Below are positions 47,453 to 59,947 of a DNA stretch of 64,000 nucleotides, piece by piece. Source of the DNA: Pholis gunnellus (taxonomy: Eukaryota > Chordata > Actinopteri > Perciformes > Pholidae); NCBI GenBank assembly GCA_910591455.2, contig OU342806.1, positions 20,640,535 through 20,704,534 on the forward strand, in the 5' to 3' direction. Each line of letters starts with the position of its first letter. The first letter of the stretch is position 1. The notes below the pieces were generated by a model, which ran no database searches, was not told the origin of the DNA, and worked only from the letters and a program-made list of their open reading frames with translations. The translations under genes and the position numbers were made by a program.

Positions 47453-50400
47453 ATGATGAAGCTGATCTTTTCTCTGACCCTCTACTTGCTCCTCTCCAGC
47501 ACAGGTAACTTTACTTTTTCTTAAAATTGTTGTTTAATTTACCAAGAATCTTTTAAATTCCGTACAAATATTCTAGATAATATGAATATAGATAAGACTG
47601 AATTGATCCACAGGGGGTAAATTATAGAACAGCAGAAGAAGCAGTCTACAGATGTAGGAAACAAATAAAGGCAATTTAAAATAATAAATACAACAAAATA
47701 TGAAAAATAAGTAAATTACAAAATGTATTTCAACTTCTATTGTATATAATACAATACTTGGGCAAAACACATGACAAGACTTGGCTGTGCAATAGTGCAG
47801 AAGAGTCTTGTGGAGCAAATTAGACACTTAAAACACGTTTAACCATAACAACCTCATGTCATTTAAAATCCCTTTACACACGATGAACAGTTTTCAGCCT
47901 TTATAGAAAATCAATACACTTCAGATATTTGATTTGACATTTGAGATGTGATCGTCACTCATTGACTGTTTTTCTCCCAAATGCAGCTCGAGCACTTCAG
48001 TGTCAGACTTGCACAAATCTGCAGTGTTCTAACACAACGCTAGTCCCATGTTCCTCAGAGACGATGTGTGTAACAGCTTCCATTCTCGGTAGGCATTTCT
48101 TTATACCATGTTCTACTTTTGAGTGAAATAAATGTACTGCAGAGTTATGTGTTCTTTCCGTAAATATTGACGAACTGCAATTTTTTTTGTAGCCACTTCA
48201 TCTGGAACTACAGGACAGCAGATATTCAAGGGGTGTGCATCATCCTCCCTGTGTCCAGCCACAGGCTCTCAGACATTTTCAGCCAACTTGGGTGTTTCGG
48301 GTGCAGTTGCATCTGCTGAGTGCTGCAACACAGATGATTGCAACGGAGCCACTCTACCGTGTAAGTACAGATGTATAAATACCTCATTTAAGATGAAAAA
48401 ATCCAAAATAGACTTTGACAAACTTACATTTTGTGACTTTTAAATGTTCTCTCCTCCTCAAACAAATGATGTTTTTTTCTCTTTCAGCCCCTGCTGCTCA
48501 GACATTTAACGCCCTACAGTGTCTCAGTTGTAACCCTGTGACCTCTCAATGTACTACATTACCATGTCGTGGGGTGGAGGACCGCTGCTTTCAAGCGAGT
48601 GGTGAGTCTTATTCATACGAAGTTGCCAAAAATTATGTTACAACCTTAAAGTATCTTAAACCAACTACATGTGAGATCTGGAAAATCAACAAGTGGAGGA
48701 AAGTAAAGAAGTACATGTCCTGAACTGCTGTTCTAAAGAATTTGTAGTATTTCTATGATATGGTACTTAATACTTATAGTCCACTAAATATCATTGGTAA
48801 TTATTGTACTTTTTACTGCAGTACAGTCCTATGACTGTTATAGTGACTAGTTACTTCAAGAAAAGTCAATACACTTACGTTTTGATGTTCTAAAATTCAC
48901 AAAATGTTACATGTCAAAATTCAAGAGTATTTAAAGTATAGTAATGAAAACGTACAAAGTGAAAATACTTGGATTTTTTTCAAGTATATTCTACATCGTG
49001 GTATTACGTATTTTAATGAATTAGAACACGTACAACAATGAAGGCTGTGTAGTTAAACAATGATTTTTCCTCTACAGTGACAAGTGGGTCCAGCACTTCT
49101 CCAGCTTTTGGCTGTATATCTGCAAACCTGTGTGAAGCTGCTGCAAGCCTGAATAGCCTTCGATTCTTCCAAAGCATTGGAAGCATAAGCAGTGGACCAT
49201 CCTGTTGTGGAAACAGTTTGTGTAATACTGCCACAACAACTGCAGCTCCAACAACTGCACCAACGACAACAACTGCTCGCCCAACAACAACCGCTGCACC
49301 AACGACAACAACTGCTCCCCCAACAACAACCGCTGCACCAACGACAACAACTGCTCCCCCAACAACAACTGCTTCCCCAACGACAACAACTGCTCCCCCA
49401 TCAACAACCGCTGCACCAACGACAACAACTGCTCCCCCAACAACAACCGCTGCACCAACGACAACAACTGCTCCCCCATCAACAACCGCTGCACCAACGA
49501 CAACAACTGCTCCCCCAACAACAACCGCTGCACCAATTACAACAACTGCTCCCCCAACAACAACCGCTGCACCAACTACAACAACTGCTCCCCTAACAAC
49601 AACCGCTGCACCAACAACAACCACTGCTCCCCCAACAACAACCGCTGCACCAACGACAACAACTGCTCCCCCAACAACAACTGCTGCACCAACGACAACA
49701 ACTGATCCCTCAACAACAACCGCTGCACCAACAACAACAACTGCTCCCCCATCAACAACCACTGCACCAACGACAACAACTGCTCCCCCAAAAACAACCA
49801 CTGCACCAACGACAACAACTGCTCCCCCATCAACAACCGCTGCACCAACGACAACAACTGCTCCCCCAACAACAACCGCTGCACCAACGACAACAACTGC
49901 TCCCCCATCAACAACCGCTGCACCAACGACAACAACTGCTCCCCCAACAACAACCGCTGCACCAACGACAACAACTGCTCCCCTAACAACAACCGCTGCA
50001 CCAACGACAACAACTGCTCCCCCAACAACAACCGCTGCACCAACGACAACAACTGCTCCCCCAACAACAACTGCTGCACCAACTACTACAACTGCTCCCC
50101 CAACAACAACCGCTGCACCAACGACAACAACTGCTCCCCCAACAACAACCGCTGCACCAACGACAACAACTGCTCCCCCAACAACAACCGCTGCACCAAC
50201 TACAACAACTGCTCCCCTAACAACAACCGCTGCACCAACGACAACCACTGCTCCCCCAACAACAACCGCTGCACCAACGACAACAACTGCTCCCCCAACA
50301 ACAACTGCGGCACCAACTACTACAACTGCTCCCCCAACAACAACCGCTGCACCAACGACAACAACTGCTCCCCCAACAACAACCGCTGCACCAACGACAA

Positions 50401-53400
50401 CAACTGCTCCCCCAACAACAACCGCTGTACCAACTACAACAACTGCTCCCCTAACAACAACTGCTGTACCAACGACAACAACTGCTGCCCCAACAACAAC
50501 CGTTGCACCAACGACAACAACTGCTCCCCCAACAACAACCGCTGCACCAACGACAACAACTGCTCCCCCAACAACAACCGCTGCACCAACGACAACAACT
50601 GCTCCCCCAACAACAACCGCTGCACCAACGACAACAACTGCTGCACCAACTACAACAACTGCTCCCCCAACAACAACCGCTGCACCAACGACAACAACTG
50701 CTCTCCCAACAACAACCGCTGCACCAACGACAACAACTGCTTCCCCAACAACAACCGCTGCACCAACGACAACAACTGCTCCCCCAACAACGACCGCTGC
50801 ACCAACGACAACTGCTCCCCCAACAACAACCGCTGCACCAACTACAACAACTGCTCCCCCAACAACAACCGCTGCACCAACGACAACAACTGCTCCCCCA
50901 ACAACAACCGCTGCACCAACGACAACAACTGCTGCACCAACTACAACAACTGCTCCCCCAACAACAACCGCTGCACCAACGACAACAACTGCTCTCCCAA
51001 CAACAACCGCTGCACCAACGACAACAACTGCTTCCCCAACAACAACCGCTGCACCAACGACAACAACTGCTCCCCCAACAACGACCGCTGCACCAATGAC
51101 AACTGCTCCCCCAACAACAACCGCTGCACCAACTACAACAACTGCTCCCCCAACAACAACCGCTGCACCAACGACAACAACTGCTCCCCCAACAACAATC
51201 GCTGCACCAACGACAACAACTGCTCCCCTAACAACAACCGCTGCACCAACGACAACCACTGCTCCCCCAACAACAACCGCTGCACCAACGACAACAATTG
51301 CTCCCCCAACAACAACTGCTGCACCAACTACTACAACTGCTCCCCCAACAACAACCGCTGCACCAACGACAACAACTGCTCCCCCAACAACAACCGCTGC
51401 ACCAACGACAACAACTGCTGCACCAACTACAACAACTGCTCCCCCAACAACAACCGCTGCACCAACGACAACTGCTCTCCCAACAACAACCGCTGCACCA
51501 ACGACAACAACTGCTTCCCCAACAACAACCGCTGCACAAACGACAACAACTGCTCCCCCAACAACGACCGCTGCACCAACGACAACTGCTCCCCCAACAA
51601 CAACCGCTGCACCAACTACAACAACTGCTCCCCCAACAACAACCGCTGCACCAACGACAACAACTGCTCCCCCAACAACAACCGCTGCACCAACGACAAC
51701 AACTGCTCCCCCAACAACAACCGCTGCACCAACGACAACAACTGCTCCCCCAACAACGACCGCTGCACCAACGACAACTGCTCCCCCAACAACAACCGCT
51801 GCACCAACGACAACAACTGCTCCCCCAACAACAACCGCTGCACCAACGACAACAACTGCTCCCCCAACAACAACCGCTGCACCAACGACAACAACTGCTC
51901 CCCCAACAACAACCGCTGCACCAACTACTACAACTGCTCTCCCAACAACAACCACTGCACCAACAACAACAACCGCTCCCCCAACAACAACCGCTGCACC
52001 AACTACAACAACTGCTCCCCCAACAACAACCGCTGCACCAACGACAACAACTGCTCCCCCAACAACAACCGCTGCACCAACGACAACCGCTGCACCAACG
52101 ACAACAACTGCTCCCCCAACAACAACCGCTGCACCAACTACAACAACTGCTCACCCAACATCAACCGCTGCACCAACTACAACAACTGCTCCCCCAACAA
52201 CAACCGCTGCACCAACGACAACAACTGCTCCCCCAACAACAACCGCTGCACCAACGACAACAACTGCTCCCCCAACAACAACCGCTGCACCAACGACAAC
52301 AACTGCTCCCCCAATAACAACCACTGCATCAACGACAACTGATGCCCCAACCTCAACCGCTGCACCAACGACAACAACTGCTCCCCCAACAACAACCACT
52401 GCATCAACTACAACTGTTGCCCCAACCTCAACTGCTGCACCAACGACAACAACTGCTCCCCCAACAACAACCGCTGTACCAACTACAACAACTGCTCCCC
52501 TAACAACAACTGCTGTACCAACGACAACAACTGCTGCCCCAACAACAACCGTTGCACCAACGACAACAACTGCTCCCCCAACAACAACCGCTGCACCAAC
52601 GACAACAACTGCTCCCCCAACAACAACCGCTGCACCAATGACAACAACTGCTCCCCTAACAACAACCGCTGCACCAACTACAACAACTGCTCCCCCAACA
52701 ACAACCGCTGCACCAACGACAACAACTGCTCCCCCAACAACAACCGCTGCACCAACGACAACAACTGCTGCACCAACTACAACAACTGCTCCCCCAACAA
52801 CAACCGCTGCACCAACGACAACAACTGCTCTCCCAACAACAACCGCTGCACCAACGACAACAACTGCTCCCCTAACAACAACCGCTGCACCAACGACAAC
52901 CACTGCTCCCCCAACAACAACCGCTGCACCAACGACAACAACTGCTCCCCCAACAACAACTGCTGCACCAACTACTACAACTGCTCCCCCAACAACAACC
53001 GCTGCACCAACGACAACAACTGCTCCCCCAACAACAACCGCTGCACCAACGACAACAACTGCTGCACCAACTACAACAACTGCTCCCCCAACAACAACCG
53101 CTGCACCAACGACAACTGCTCTCCCAACAACAACCGCTGCACCAACGACAACAACTGCTTCCCCAACAACAACCGCTGCACAAACGACAACAACTGCTCC
53201 CCCAACAACGACCGCTGCACCAACGACAACTGCTCCCCCAACAACAACCGCTGCACCAACTACAACAACTGCTCCCCCAACAACAACCGCTGCACCAACG
53301 ACAACAACTGCTCCCCCAACAACAACCGCTGCACAAACGACAACAACTGCTCCCCCAACAACCGCTGCACCAACGACAACAACTGCTCCCCCAACAACGA

Positions 53401-55589
53401 CCGCTGCACCAACGACAACTGCTCCCCCAACAACAACCGCTGCACCAACGACAACAACTGCTCCCCTAACAACAACCGCTGCACCAACGACAACAACTGC
53501 TCCCCCAACAATAACCGCTGCACCAACGACAACAACTGCTCCCCCAACAACAACCGCTGCACCAACTACTACAACTGCTCTCCCAACAACAACCACTGCA
53601 CCAACAACAACAACCGCTCCCCCAACAACAACCGCTGCACCAACTACAACAACTGCTCCCCCAACAACAACCGCTGCACCAACGACAACAACTGCTCCCC
53701 CAACAACAACCGCTGCACCAACGACAACCGCTGCACCAACGACAACAACTGCTCCCCCAACAACAACCGCTGCACCAACTACAACAACTGCTCCCCCAAC
53801 ATCAACCGCTGCACCAACTACAACAACTGCTCCCCCAACAACAACCGCTGCACCAACGACAACAACTGCTCCCCCAACAACAACCGCTGCACCAACGACA
53901 ACAACTGCTCCCCCAACAACAACCGCTGCACCAACGACAACAACTGCTCCCCCAATAACAACCACTGCATCAACGACAACTGATGCCCCAACCTCAACCG
54001 CTGCACCAACGACAACAACTGCTCCCCCAACAACAACCACTGCATCAACTACAACTGTTGCCCCAACCTCAACTGCTGCACCAACGACAACAACTGCTCC
54101 CCCAACAACAACCACTGTACCGACAACTGCTCCCCCAACAACAACCGCTGCACCAACGACAACAACTGCAGCCCACACAACGACTCTTGTCCCAACAACA
54201 ACAACTTTTGTCCCAACGCAAATGACTGCCACCCCAACAACAATTGCTGCCGCCACAACAACTTCAGCCCAAACGACAACAACTGTTGCCCCAACGCAAA
54301 CGACTGCCACACCAACAACAATTGCTGCCACGACAACAACTGCAGCCCAAACAACAACTCTTGTCCCAATGACAACAACTCCTGTCCCAACGCAAACGAC
54401 TGCCACCCCAACAATAATTGCTGCCACGACAACAACTGCAGCCCAAACAACAACTCTTGTCCCAACGCAAACGACTGCCACCCCAACAACAATTGCTGCC
54501 ACAACAACAACTGCAGCCCAAACGACAACAAGTCTTGCCCCGACGCAAATGATTGCCACCCCAACAACAATTGCTGCCACGACAACAACTGCAGCCCAAA
54601 CAACAACTCTTGTCCCAACGACAACAACTCTTGTCACAACGCAAACAACTGCCACCCCAACAACAATTGCTGCCACAACAACTGCAGCCCAAACGACAAC
54701 AAATGTTGCCCCAACGCAAACGATTGCCACCCCAACAACAATTGCTGCCACTACAACAACTGCGTCCCAAACATCAACTGTTGCTCCACTGACAACCACT
54801 GTGGCCCAAACAACAATTGCCACCACGACAACAACTGCAGCCCAAACAACAACTCTTGTCCCAACGACAACACTTGTCCCAACACAAACGACTACCACCC
54901 CAACAACAATTGCTTCCACGACAACAACTGCAGCCCAAATAACAACTCTTGTCCCAACAACAACAACTTTTGTCCCAACGCAAATGACTGTAACCCCAAC
55001 AACAATTGCTGCCACGACAACAACTGCAGCCCAAACAACAACTCTTGTCCCAATGACAACAACTCTTGTCACAAAGCAAACGACTGCCACCCCAACAACA
55101 ATTGCTGCCACAACAACTGCAGCCCAAACGACAACAAATGTTGCCCCAACGCAAACGATTGCCACCCCAACAACAATTGCTGCCACTACAACAACTGCGT
55201 CCCAAACATCAACTGTTGCTCCAATGACAACCACTGTGGCCCCAACAACAATTGCCACCACGACAACAACTGCAGCCCTAACAACAATTGCTGCCACAAC
55301 AACAACTTCAGCCCAAACGACAACTGTTGCCCCAACACAAACGACTGCCACACCAACAACAATTGCTGCCACTACAACAACTGCAGCCCAAACATCAACT
55401 GTTGCTCCAACGACAACAACTGTGGCCCCAACAACAACAATTGCTACAACCACATCTGGCCCAACAACATCTACAACAGCCACCAGCCAAGCAAACCAAC
55501 AAGCCATAGCTACTACCAGTGACGCCTGCTGTTTCAGACTGAGTGTGATCCATCTGCTGCTAGGACTTATTATCTTTGCTGTCTGTTAG
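47453..55589 (+). CDS. Giant LY6-mucin: two LY6/uPAR domains, ~2090-residue Thr-rich stalk, GPI signal (copy B)
   Basis: Exons 47453-47504, 47987-48088, 48193-48360, 48488-48601, 49078-55589; all introns phase 1. The total of 6948 nt encodes 2315 aa. The signal peptide exon is identical to copy A. Two 10-Cys three-finger domains follow (LQCQTC to CCNTDDCN; LQCLSC to CCGNSLC). From about residue 195 the last exon encodes a continuous Thr/Ala/Pro repeat, mostly TTTAPPTTTAAPT (13 codons). It changes near 54170 to a second repeat type (TQTTATPTTIAATTTTAAQ, then TTTLVP). The exon ends with ATTSDACCFRLSVIHLLLGL and a hydrophobic end, as in copy A. The stalk has almost no Ser and should be a dense O-glycosylation substrate, so a GPI-anchored, mucin-like surface rod is inferred. 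There is no stop or frameshift in 6.5 kb despite the repeats. Paralogue A has no expansion. Confidence 0.88.
49240..54165 (+). repeat. 39-nt in-frame minisatellite encoding TTTAPPTTTAAPT
   Basis: More than 100 tandem copies of ACAACAACTGCTCCCCCAAC followed by AACAACCGCTGCACCAACG. Length variants differ by whole codons (36-nt units lacking one ACA; short CCAACGACAACTGCTGC forms), so frame is kept. Point variants (CTCCCCTAAC, CTCTCCCAAC, GCTTCCCC, GCATCAAC) mark higher-order copies. Confidence 0.95.
51223..54095 (+). repeat. Higher-order duplication inside the mucin repeat (offset about 1641-1644 bp)
   Basis: Marker variants at 51223, 51475, 51531, 52160 and 52326 recur in the same order at 52867, 53119, 53175, 53801 and 53967. 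The offset is 1644 at the first three and 1641 at the last two. A block of about 1.2 kb was therefore duplicated within the array. A smaller 291-bp duplication is seen at 50650-50940 and 50941-51231. Confidence 0.8.
54170..55490 (+). repeat. Second, diverged Thr-rich repeat block with 25-32-residue units
   Basis: Units follow TQTTATPTTIAATTTTAAQ then TTTLVP, with or without a TTTTLVP extension. The part around 54600-54840 recurs at about 55020-55260. It is less regular than the 39-nt block, so probably older. Confidence 0.85.
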
Positions 55590-55658
55590 AACAAGGGTGC
55601 TTCGATAAAGCACCTATGAAGCTACCAGAAGGACTCTGAAACAGGATTATTATCGTAA

Positions 55659-55664
55659 AATAAA
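55659..55664 (+). terminator. Candidate polyadenylation signal of LY6 copy B
   Basis: AATAAA 70 bases after the stop codon, at the same place as in copy A; a second at 56073. Confidence 0.45.
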
Positions 55665-57518
55665 AATGAAAATAAGCAGTGAAAAATATTGTTTTCAACT
55701 GAAACAAAATAAAATGATAACCAATAAGAAAACTAAAACTAAGCTAAAACATTGCCTGGTTAAGAAACAAATGAGAGCAAAAGAAAAGTAAAGATAAAAT
55801 AATTAGAGTTTTATTGTTTCAGTTGTAATATATCACTACCAAAAACAGTTGACTAAGAAAGAGAAAAGGAGATTAAATAACAAGCACATGATTTAAATAT
55901 TTAAGTAGATCAAACGCCATTCATTAAAGCTGAAAATTATAACCTTGAACTGCACTCTACTATTTTTGATTTGTGTTTTGCACTTTTTCAAATATATTTA
56001 TATATAATATGCATATTTATTGCAGTGGTGTAATGTAATGTGACTACTGTCTATGTAATTTAAAACCTGTTTAATAAAGCTTTTCTGATGTTTGAGAACA
56101 ATGTATAGCTTCTGTGGTGTTTTTATCCAAAAGGCCAAGACTAATGAACTAAAGACAAATGTGAAGCCACTTTAATAGAAAAGATTAATTTAATTCATTT
56201 TTTGTTATATAATTGGTTACACTCAGTGGCATACCACAAATATCTGGGCCTCAAACATATTTAACCTCAGTTCATTCCACTATTCTCCTCACTACTAGGA
56301 CTGTGGTTACACACATTTCTCCATCCTGAGTTCTTGTTTCAAACTCTTTACAAAGTTATCTTTATCCACATGCCTCTCAACGCAACAGTTCATCTCACAT
56401 CCAAAATGCACTAATGCAACCTAAATGCCACACAACCGGTAGCCCTCTGGTCTCTGAACTTTCCTCCATGAGGACAATAATTATTCTATATGGTTAATGA
56501 ATTGCAACCGCCAGAAGGAAAAGTAATATCATGCTGGGGAGTAGCTGTGGTCCTTTTTATTTTATTTTTTTAAATTGTTGAGGTGAAGCAGAGTGTAGCA
56601 AATACTTTATAGTAATTTTATGTTATGTTGTGAATTAGTTTGTAAATATCTGCAAAATGGATTGTAAATACAGTTTTGGTGGTGGTTGAGTCATATCACT
56701 GTCATCGAATGCATTTTGTGTCAAAGCAATTAAAAGTTAACCATGAATAGTATTAAAGCGTACAGCTTCCCCTGCTTTCACTATGATAAATAACCATGGC
56801 ATTAGGATAATGATGGGCTGCCCCAAAACCGTAAATAATGGGACTGATGGTATGACTTTTATGAGGCAGGTGAGTGCGAGGCAGCATGAAAAGGGCCTAA
56901 ATGCCGACAATCCAGGTGAACAAGAACAGCTCAGTGATTTATTGAAAATGAAGGTCGGCTTACTGGCATAGGGAGCAAGTACGAAGAGAAGTGAAAGAGA
57001 ATCTACAGGTGACTGTGAATGGCAGGTGACTACGACAGGTGGAAAAGTCAAAGAGCATCTGGTGGACAGGTATAGAATGGCAATGACTGCAAGCTGTTAA
57101 AGAAATGTAAGGGCCTGGGGAAGTGGGAACGGCAGAATGGAGTGGCAGAGAAGCAGAGGTAGTGACAATGTCATACCCGTCATACTGTCTTACTTGTTGA
57201 ATCATTATTGTGTTCATAATAGGACTACTGTTTAGTGGTGGTATGTAGGAGTGGCAATTCAGCAAAAGCAGGTGTGGTAATGTTCTCAAGGCCCTGGTAT
57301 GCAATCCAATCCTTTCACAGGCTTATTACAGTACTGTGACAGCCACACATACCAGATGTTTGGGGATGTAATGAGAATTTCAACAAATATGCAACAATAC
57401 GCTTTTGCTACGTGACTTGGTAATGGTTTAGTCTGACAAATTCTGATCGTACAAGCAAAATGAATTTGTTCAGTTTATCTCTTAAAATCCGAACTCCAAA
57501 GTGTTGTTTAACAGGACG
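55665..57518. other. Intergenic spacer of unit 2
   Basis: Homologous to the unit 1 spacer at 35701-37889. No gene recognised. Confidence 0.5.
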
Positions 57519-57917
57519 TTAAAGTTCTTCTTTCTTCTTTAGGATTATCTGACGCACCATTTCAGCTATTTTGGGTCTGATTTCATTGACAGTAACTTTT
57601 GGTCCCCATGCATCCAACACGTTGCCATTTACATCAACAAGATACTTCCAGAAATTCCAGTCAGGCTCATTTCCAGAAGACTGCAGAGAATGAGGGAAGG
57701 AAAACGAGTTAATATGTATCAGTTATTGCCATCTTCCTTTGTTCCTTTATTTCATTGCTGCCCTCTTTTATTTATTCTCCTGCTGCCCGAACTGGTTGCA
57801 GGGGAAGGCCAGCACATTGAAGTGATACGGCCCAAAGTCCCGCTGGAGCTGCTGCAGGTCTTCGTAGTGCTCTTCAGTGAAGCCACATTCACTGGCTACA
57901 TTCACCACCAGGGACAC
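57519..57917 (-). pseudogene. GPX7/GPX8-like glutathione peroxidase relic (unit 2)
   Basis: Same structure as the unit 1 relic: an exon from 57917 encoding VSLVVNVASECGFTEEHYED and on to AFPCNQFGQQE, an internal deletion with a stop, and a last exon 57680-57519 encoding EPDWNFWKYLVDVNGNVLDA to the KKKEEL tail and stop. This copy keeps the family Pro in FPCNQFG, which unit 1 has lost. It lacks an extra dinucleotide at the last-exon acceptor. Exon 1 and the middle of the fold are missing. Confidence 0.85.
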
Positions 57918-59020
57918 CTAAAGCCAAAGGAACACACTGTGAAGACACTACAGCAACAGCCCTTTCTGGTTGATTGTTTCATGGCTGTTTCACCTCAGGG
58001 TGTAGTTGTTTTGTTGCACATGTAACTGCACCCTACAGTGACGTCACAGTGTACTGGCACACCCAGGTGTAGTTTAGCAAAGTTAATTTGAGTATTTCTT
58101 CACTTCACTACATCTCATACGGACATATTGTACTTTTACGCCAGTGCATTTACCTGACAGCTGCAGTTGTTGATTACTTTGCAGTGAAAGATTCTATATC
58201 AAAGCAAATATGATTCGCTAACAAAATGCATGTTTGCAGTTCCACCAAGTGACTTCCCCACTAAATTTCTCTCATGAAAAATCTCTCATTTAAATAGCTT
58301 TCCCATCATGTAGCAATAATTCAGTTGAAAGCCCAACATATGACTACAAATGTTCATCAGAACTTTGTTTTGTCCTCTTCTTACTCCATTTAAGTTGCAT
58401 TATACAAGATCGGGAGCATTTTGATTGCCTGTCAACGGCTGTCAACGCGGCAGCGCCTAATGTGGCATCTTTGAGCTATTGGTGTGAACAGTAACACTAA
58501 ACTACCTAACTGCATATACAGAATGCAGCATTTTAACTAGCCCCACCTCCACCAGCTACAACAGTTAAATGCTTATTATAATTGGGTGCATCAGTATTAA
58601 CAATAAATGGGCGTCATTCACCAACTGTTATGTCTTTTCTTCCTAAAACTCACCGACATAGTTTTGATGAAGACTCTGACATTCACCAATGTTTTCTTAT
58701 TTGGGATTTGTTCTCAGGTAAAAGAACAACATCTACTGACACTCAAGAGCACATTTGAGTGGTGACATGTTTGTTCAAACTAATTTGTTATTGCATTTCT
58801 TGAAATTCTACAGTTGTAATACATAGGATTCATATTACAATATGTGTTTATTTATAATAGGTTTTAATAAGAATTTCCATTACAGTGGAAACTGCTGATA
58901 GTGATCACAGTGATTTGTCACATATATGGATCAAAACGTTTAGGAGAGAATCATTACTATATAAATAAATAATGTCCTTATGGTAATCAAGTAGTCTGCT
59001 TTGAGTGTTTTTTTTGGGTC
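57918..59020. other. End of unit 2; non-coding
   Basis: Counterpart of 38291-39392. No gene seen. Confidence 0.5.
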
Positions 59021-59947
59021 TTTTTATACATGACAGATATAGAAACAAATTGAAATAGTTCATATTCTATTTTTATATTTGGCAGTGATAGCCTACAGTT
59101 TTTATCAGGACTATTAAATATTTAGAAATGTAGTAAACCACCAGTCAACCAGCTTAGTAACCAATTTGCTCTACTGATGTTACTGTATTTGAAAACAGCA
59201 AAATTGTGTTTTAGGTTATAGCCTAATTATAATTTGAACTACAGTAAGCTTTATTCTATATACAGTACTGTACTGTATTATGGTGTATTTGAAATATACA
59301 CAACATTTTTTAAACAGTCAATCAAATTGTGTAAATAGCGAAACTGCGCGTTTCCGAACTTTATATTCATATAATAAATAATAGTAGTAATTTCTACGAC
59401 AGTAAATACCTCAACGAGTACTAACATTCCATACATTGTTTGTGTTACTTAATATCCACAACTGACTCTCCTTAGTGTGACAGCTCGTTTTGCGTTCACT
59501 TCCTGCTGAAGCTCCTCCATTTCAGAACTATTTTTATAACTACTATTACAATGGGATTCATCATCATAACAACAATTTAATAATAATAATAATAATTTAA
59601 TATTACCAGAAAATCCAGCTGTTTAAGAACTCGTCATGAATCAAATGTAGACTTCTAATGAACTTTCTCAAGAATAAATTCAAGAAACAAAGAGTAGATA
59701 TTGGTGAATGAACGTTTTTTCATGCAGGACTGTTGGCAGGCTGTGATGGAGTATTGTTACGTTGCTGTACTGTTAATTTTATTTCGGTAAAGGATGTGAA
59801 TACTTCTTTCACTGAATGAGAGTTCCATGTCTGATGAGATCAATGCCTTTGTTGTTTACCTTTTCATGCTAAGTGTAAGTGACGTGGTCATGGGTGGACC
59901 TGCACAGATACACGTCATGGAAAAGGTTGAGTATGTTCATGCAGGTT
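59021..59947. repeat. Unit 3, first part (naprt intron 4-derived segment)
   Basis: Homologous to 27708-28630 and 39393-40112. It stops at GCAGGTTAAT just where the other units continue to naprt exon 5. It retains the roughly 210 bp lost from unit 2. Confidence 0.85.

Larger units (their letters stand above)
39393..59020. repeat. Tandem segmental duplication, unit 2
   Basis: The second copy of the unit begins where the sequence TTTTTATACATGACAGATAT recurs (27708, 39393, 59021). It is about 8 kb longer than unit 1 because of a roughly 2 kb transposon-containing insertion in naprt intron 6 and about 6.2 kb of mucin repeat in the LY6 gene. It has lost about 210 bp of intron 4 sequence present in units 1 and 3. 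Confidence 0.9.

Noticed and set aside
49013..51955. 980-codon minus-strand open frame across the mucin exon (and 1118 codons at 52151-55507)
   Set aside because: It is the complement of a 39-nt repeat that has no stop in that frame. It has no start context, domain or splice logic, and codes only for VVVGAAVVVGGAV-type sequence.
49192..52317. Gln/Leu/Pro-rich plus-strand frames (QQLLPQQQPLHQ) within the same array
   Set aside because: Alternate-frame shadows of the Thr repeat; only the Thr frame joins in phase to LY6 exon 4 and ends with the conserved GPI segment.
49240..54165. CRISPR-like array of 39-nt repeats
   Set aside because: Repeats are contiguous without unique spacers, lie in an exon of a vertebrate gene, and read in one frame.
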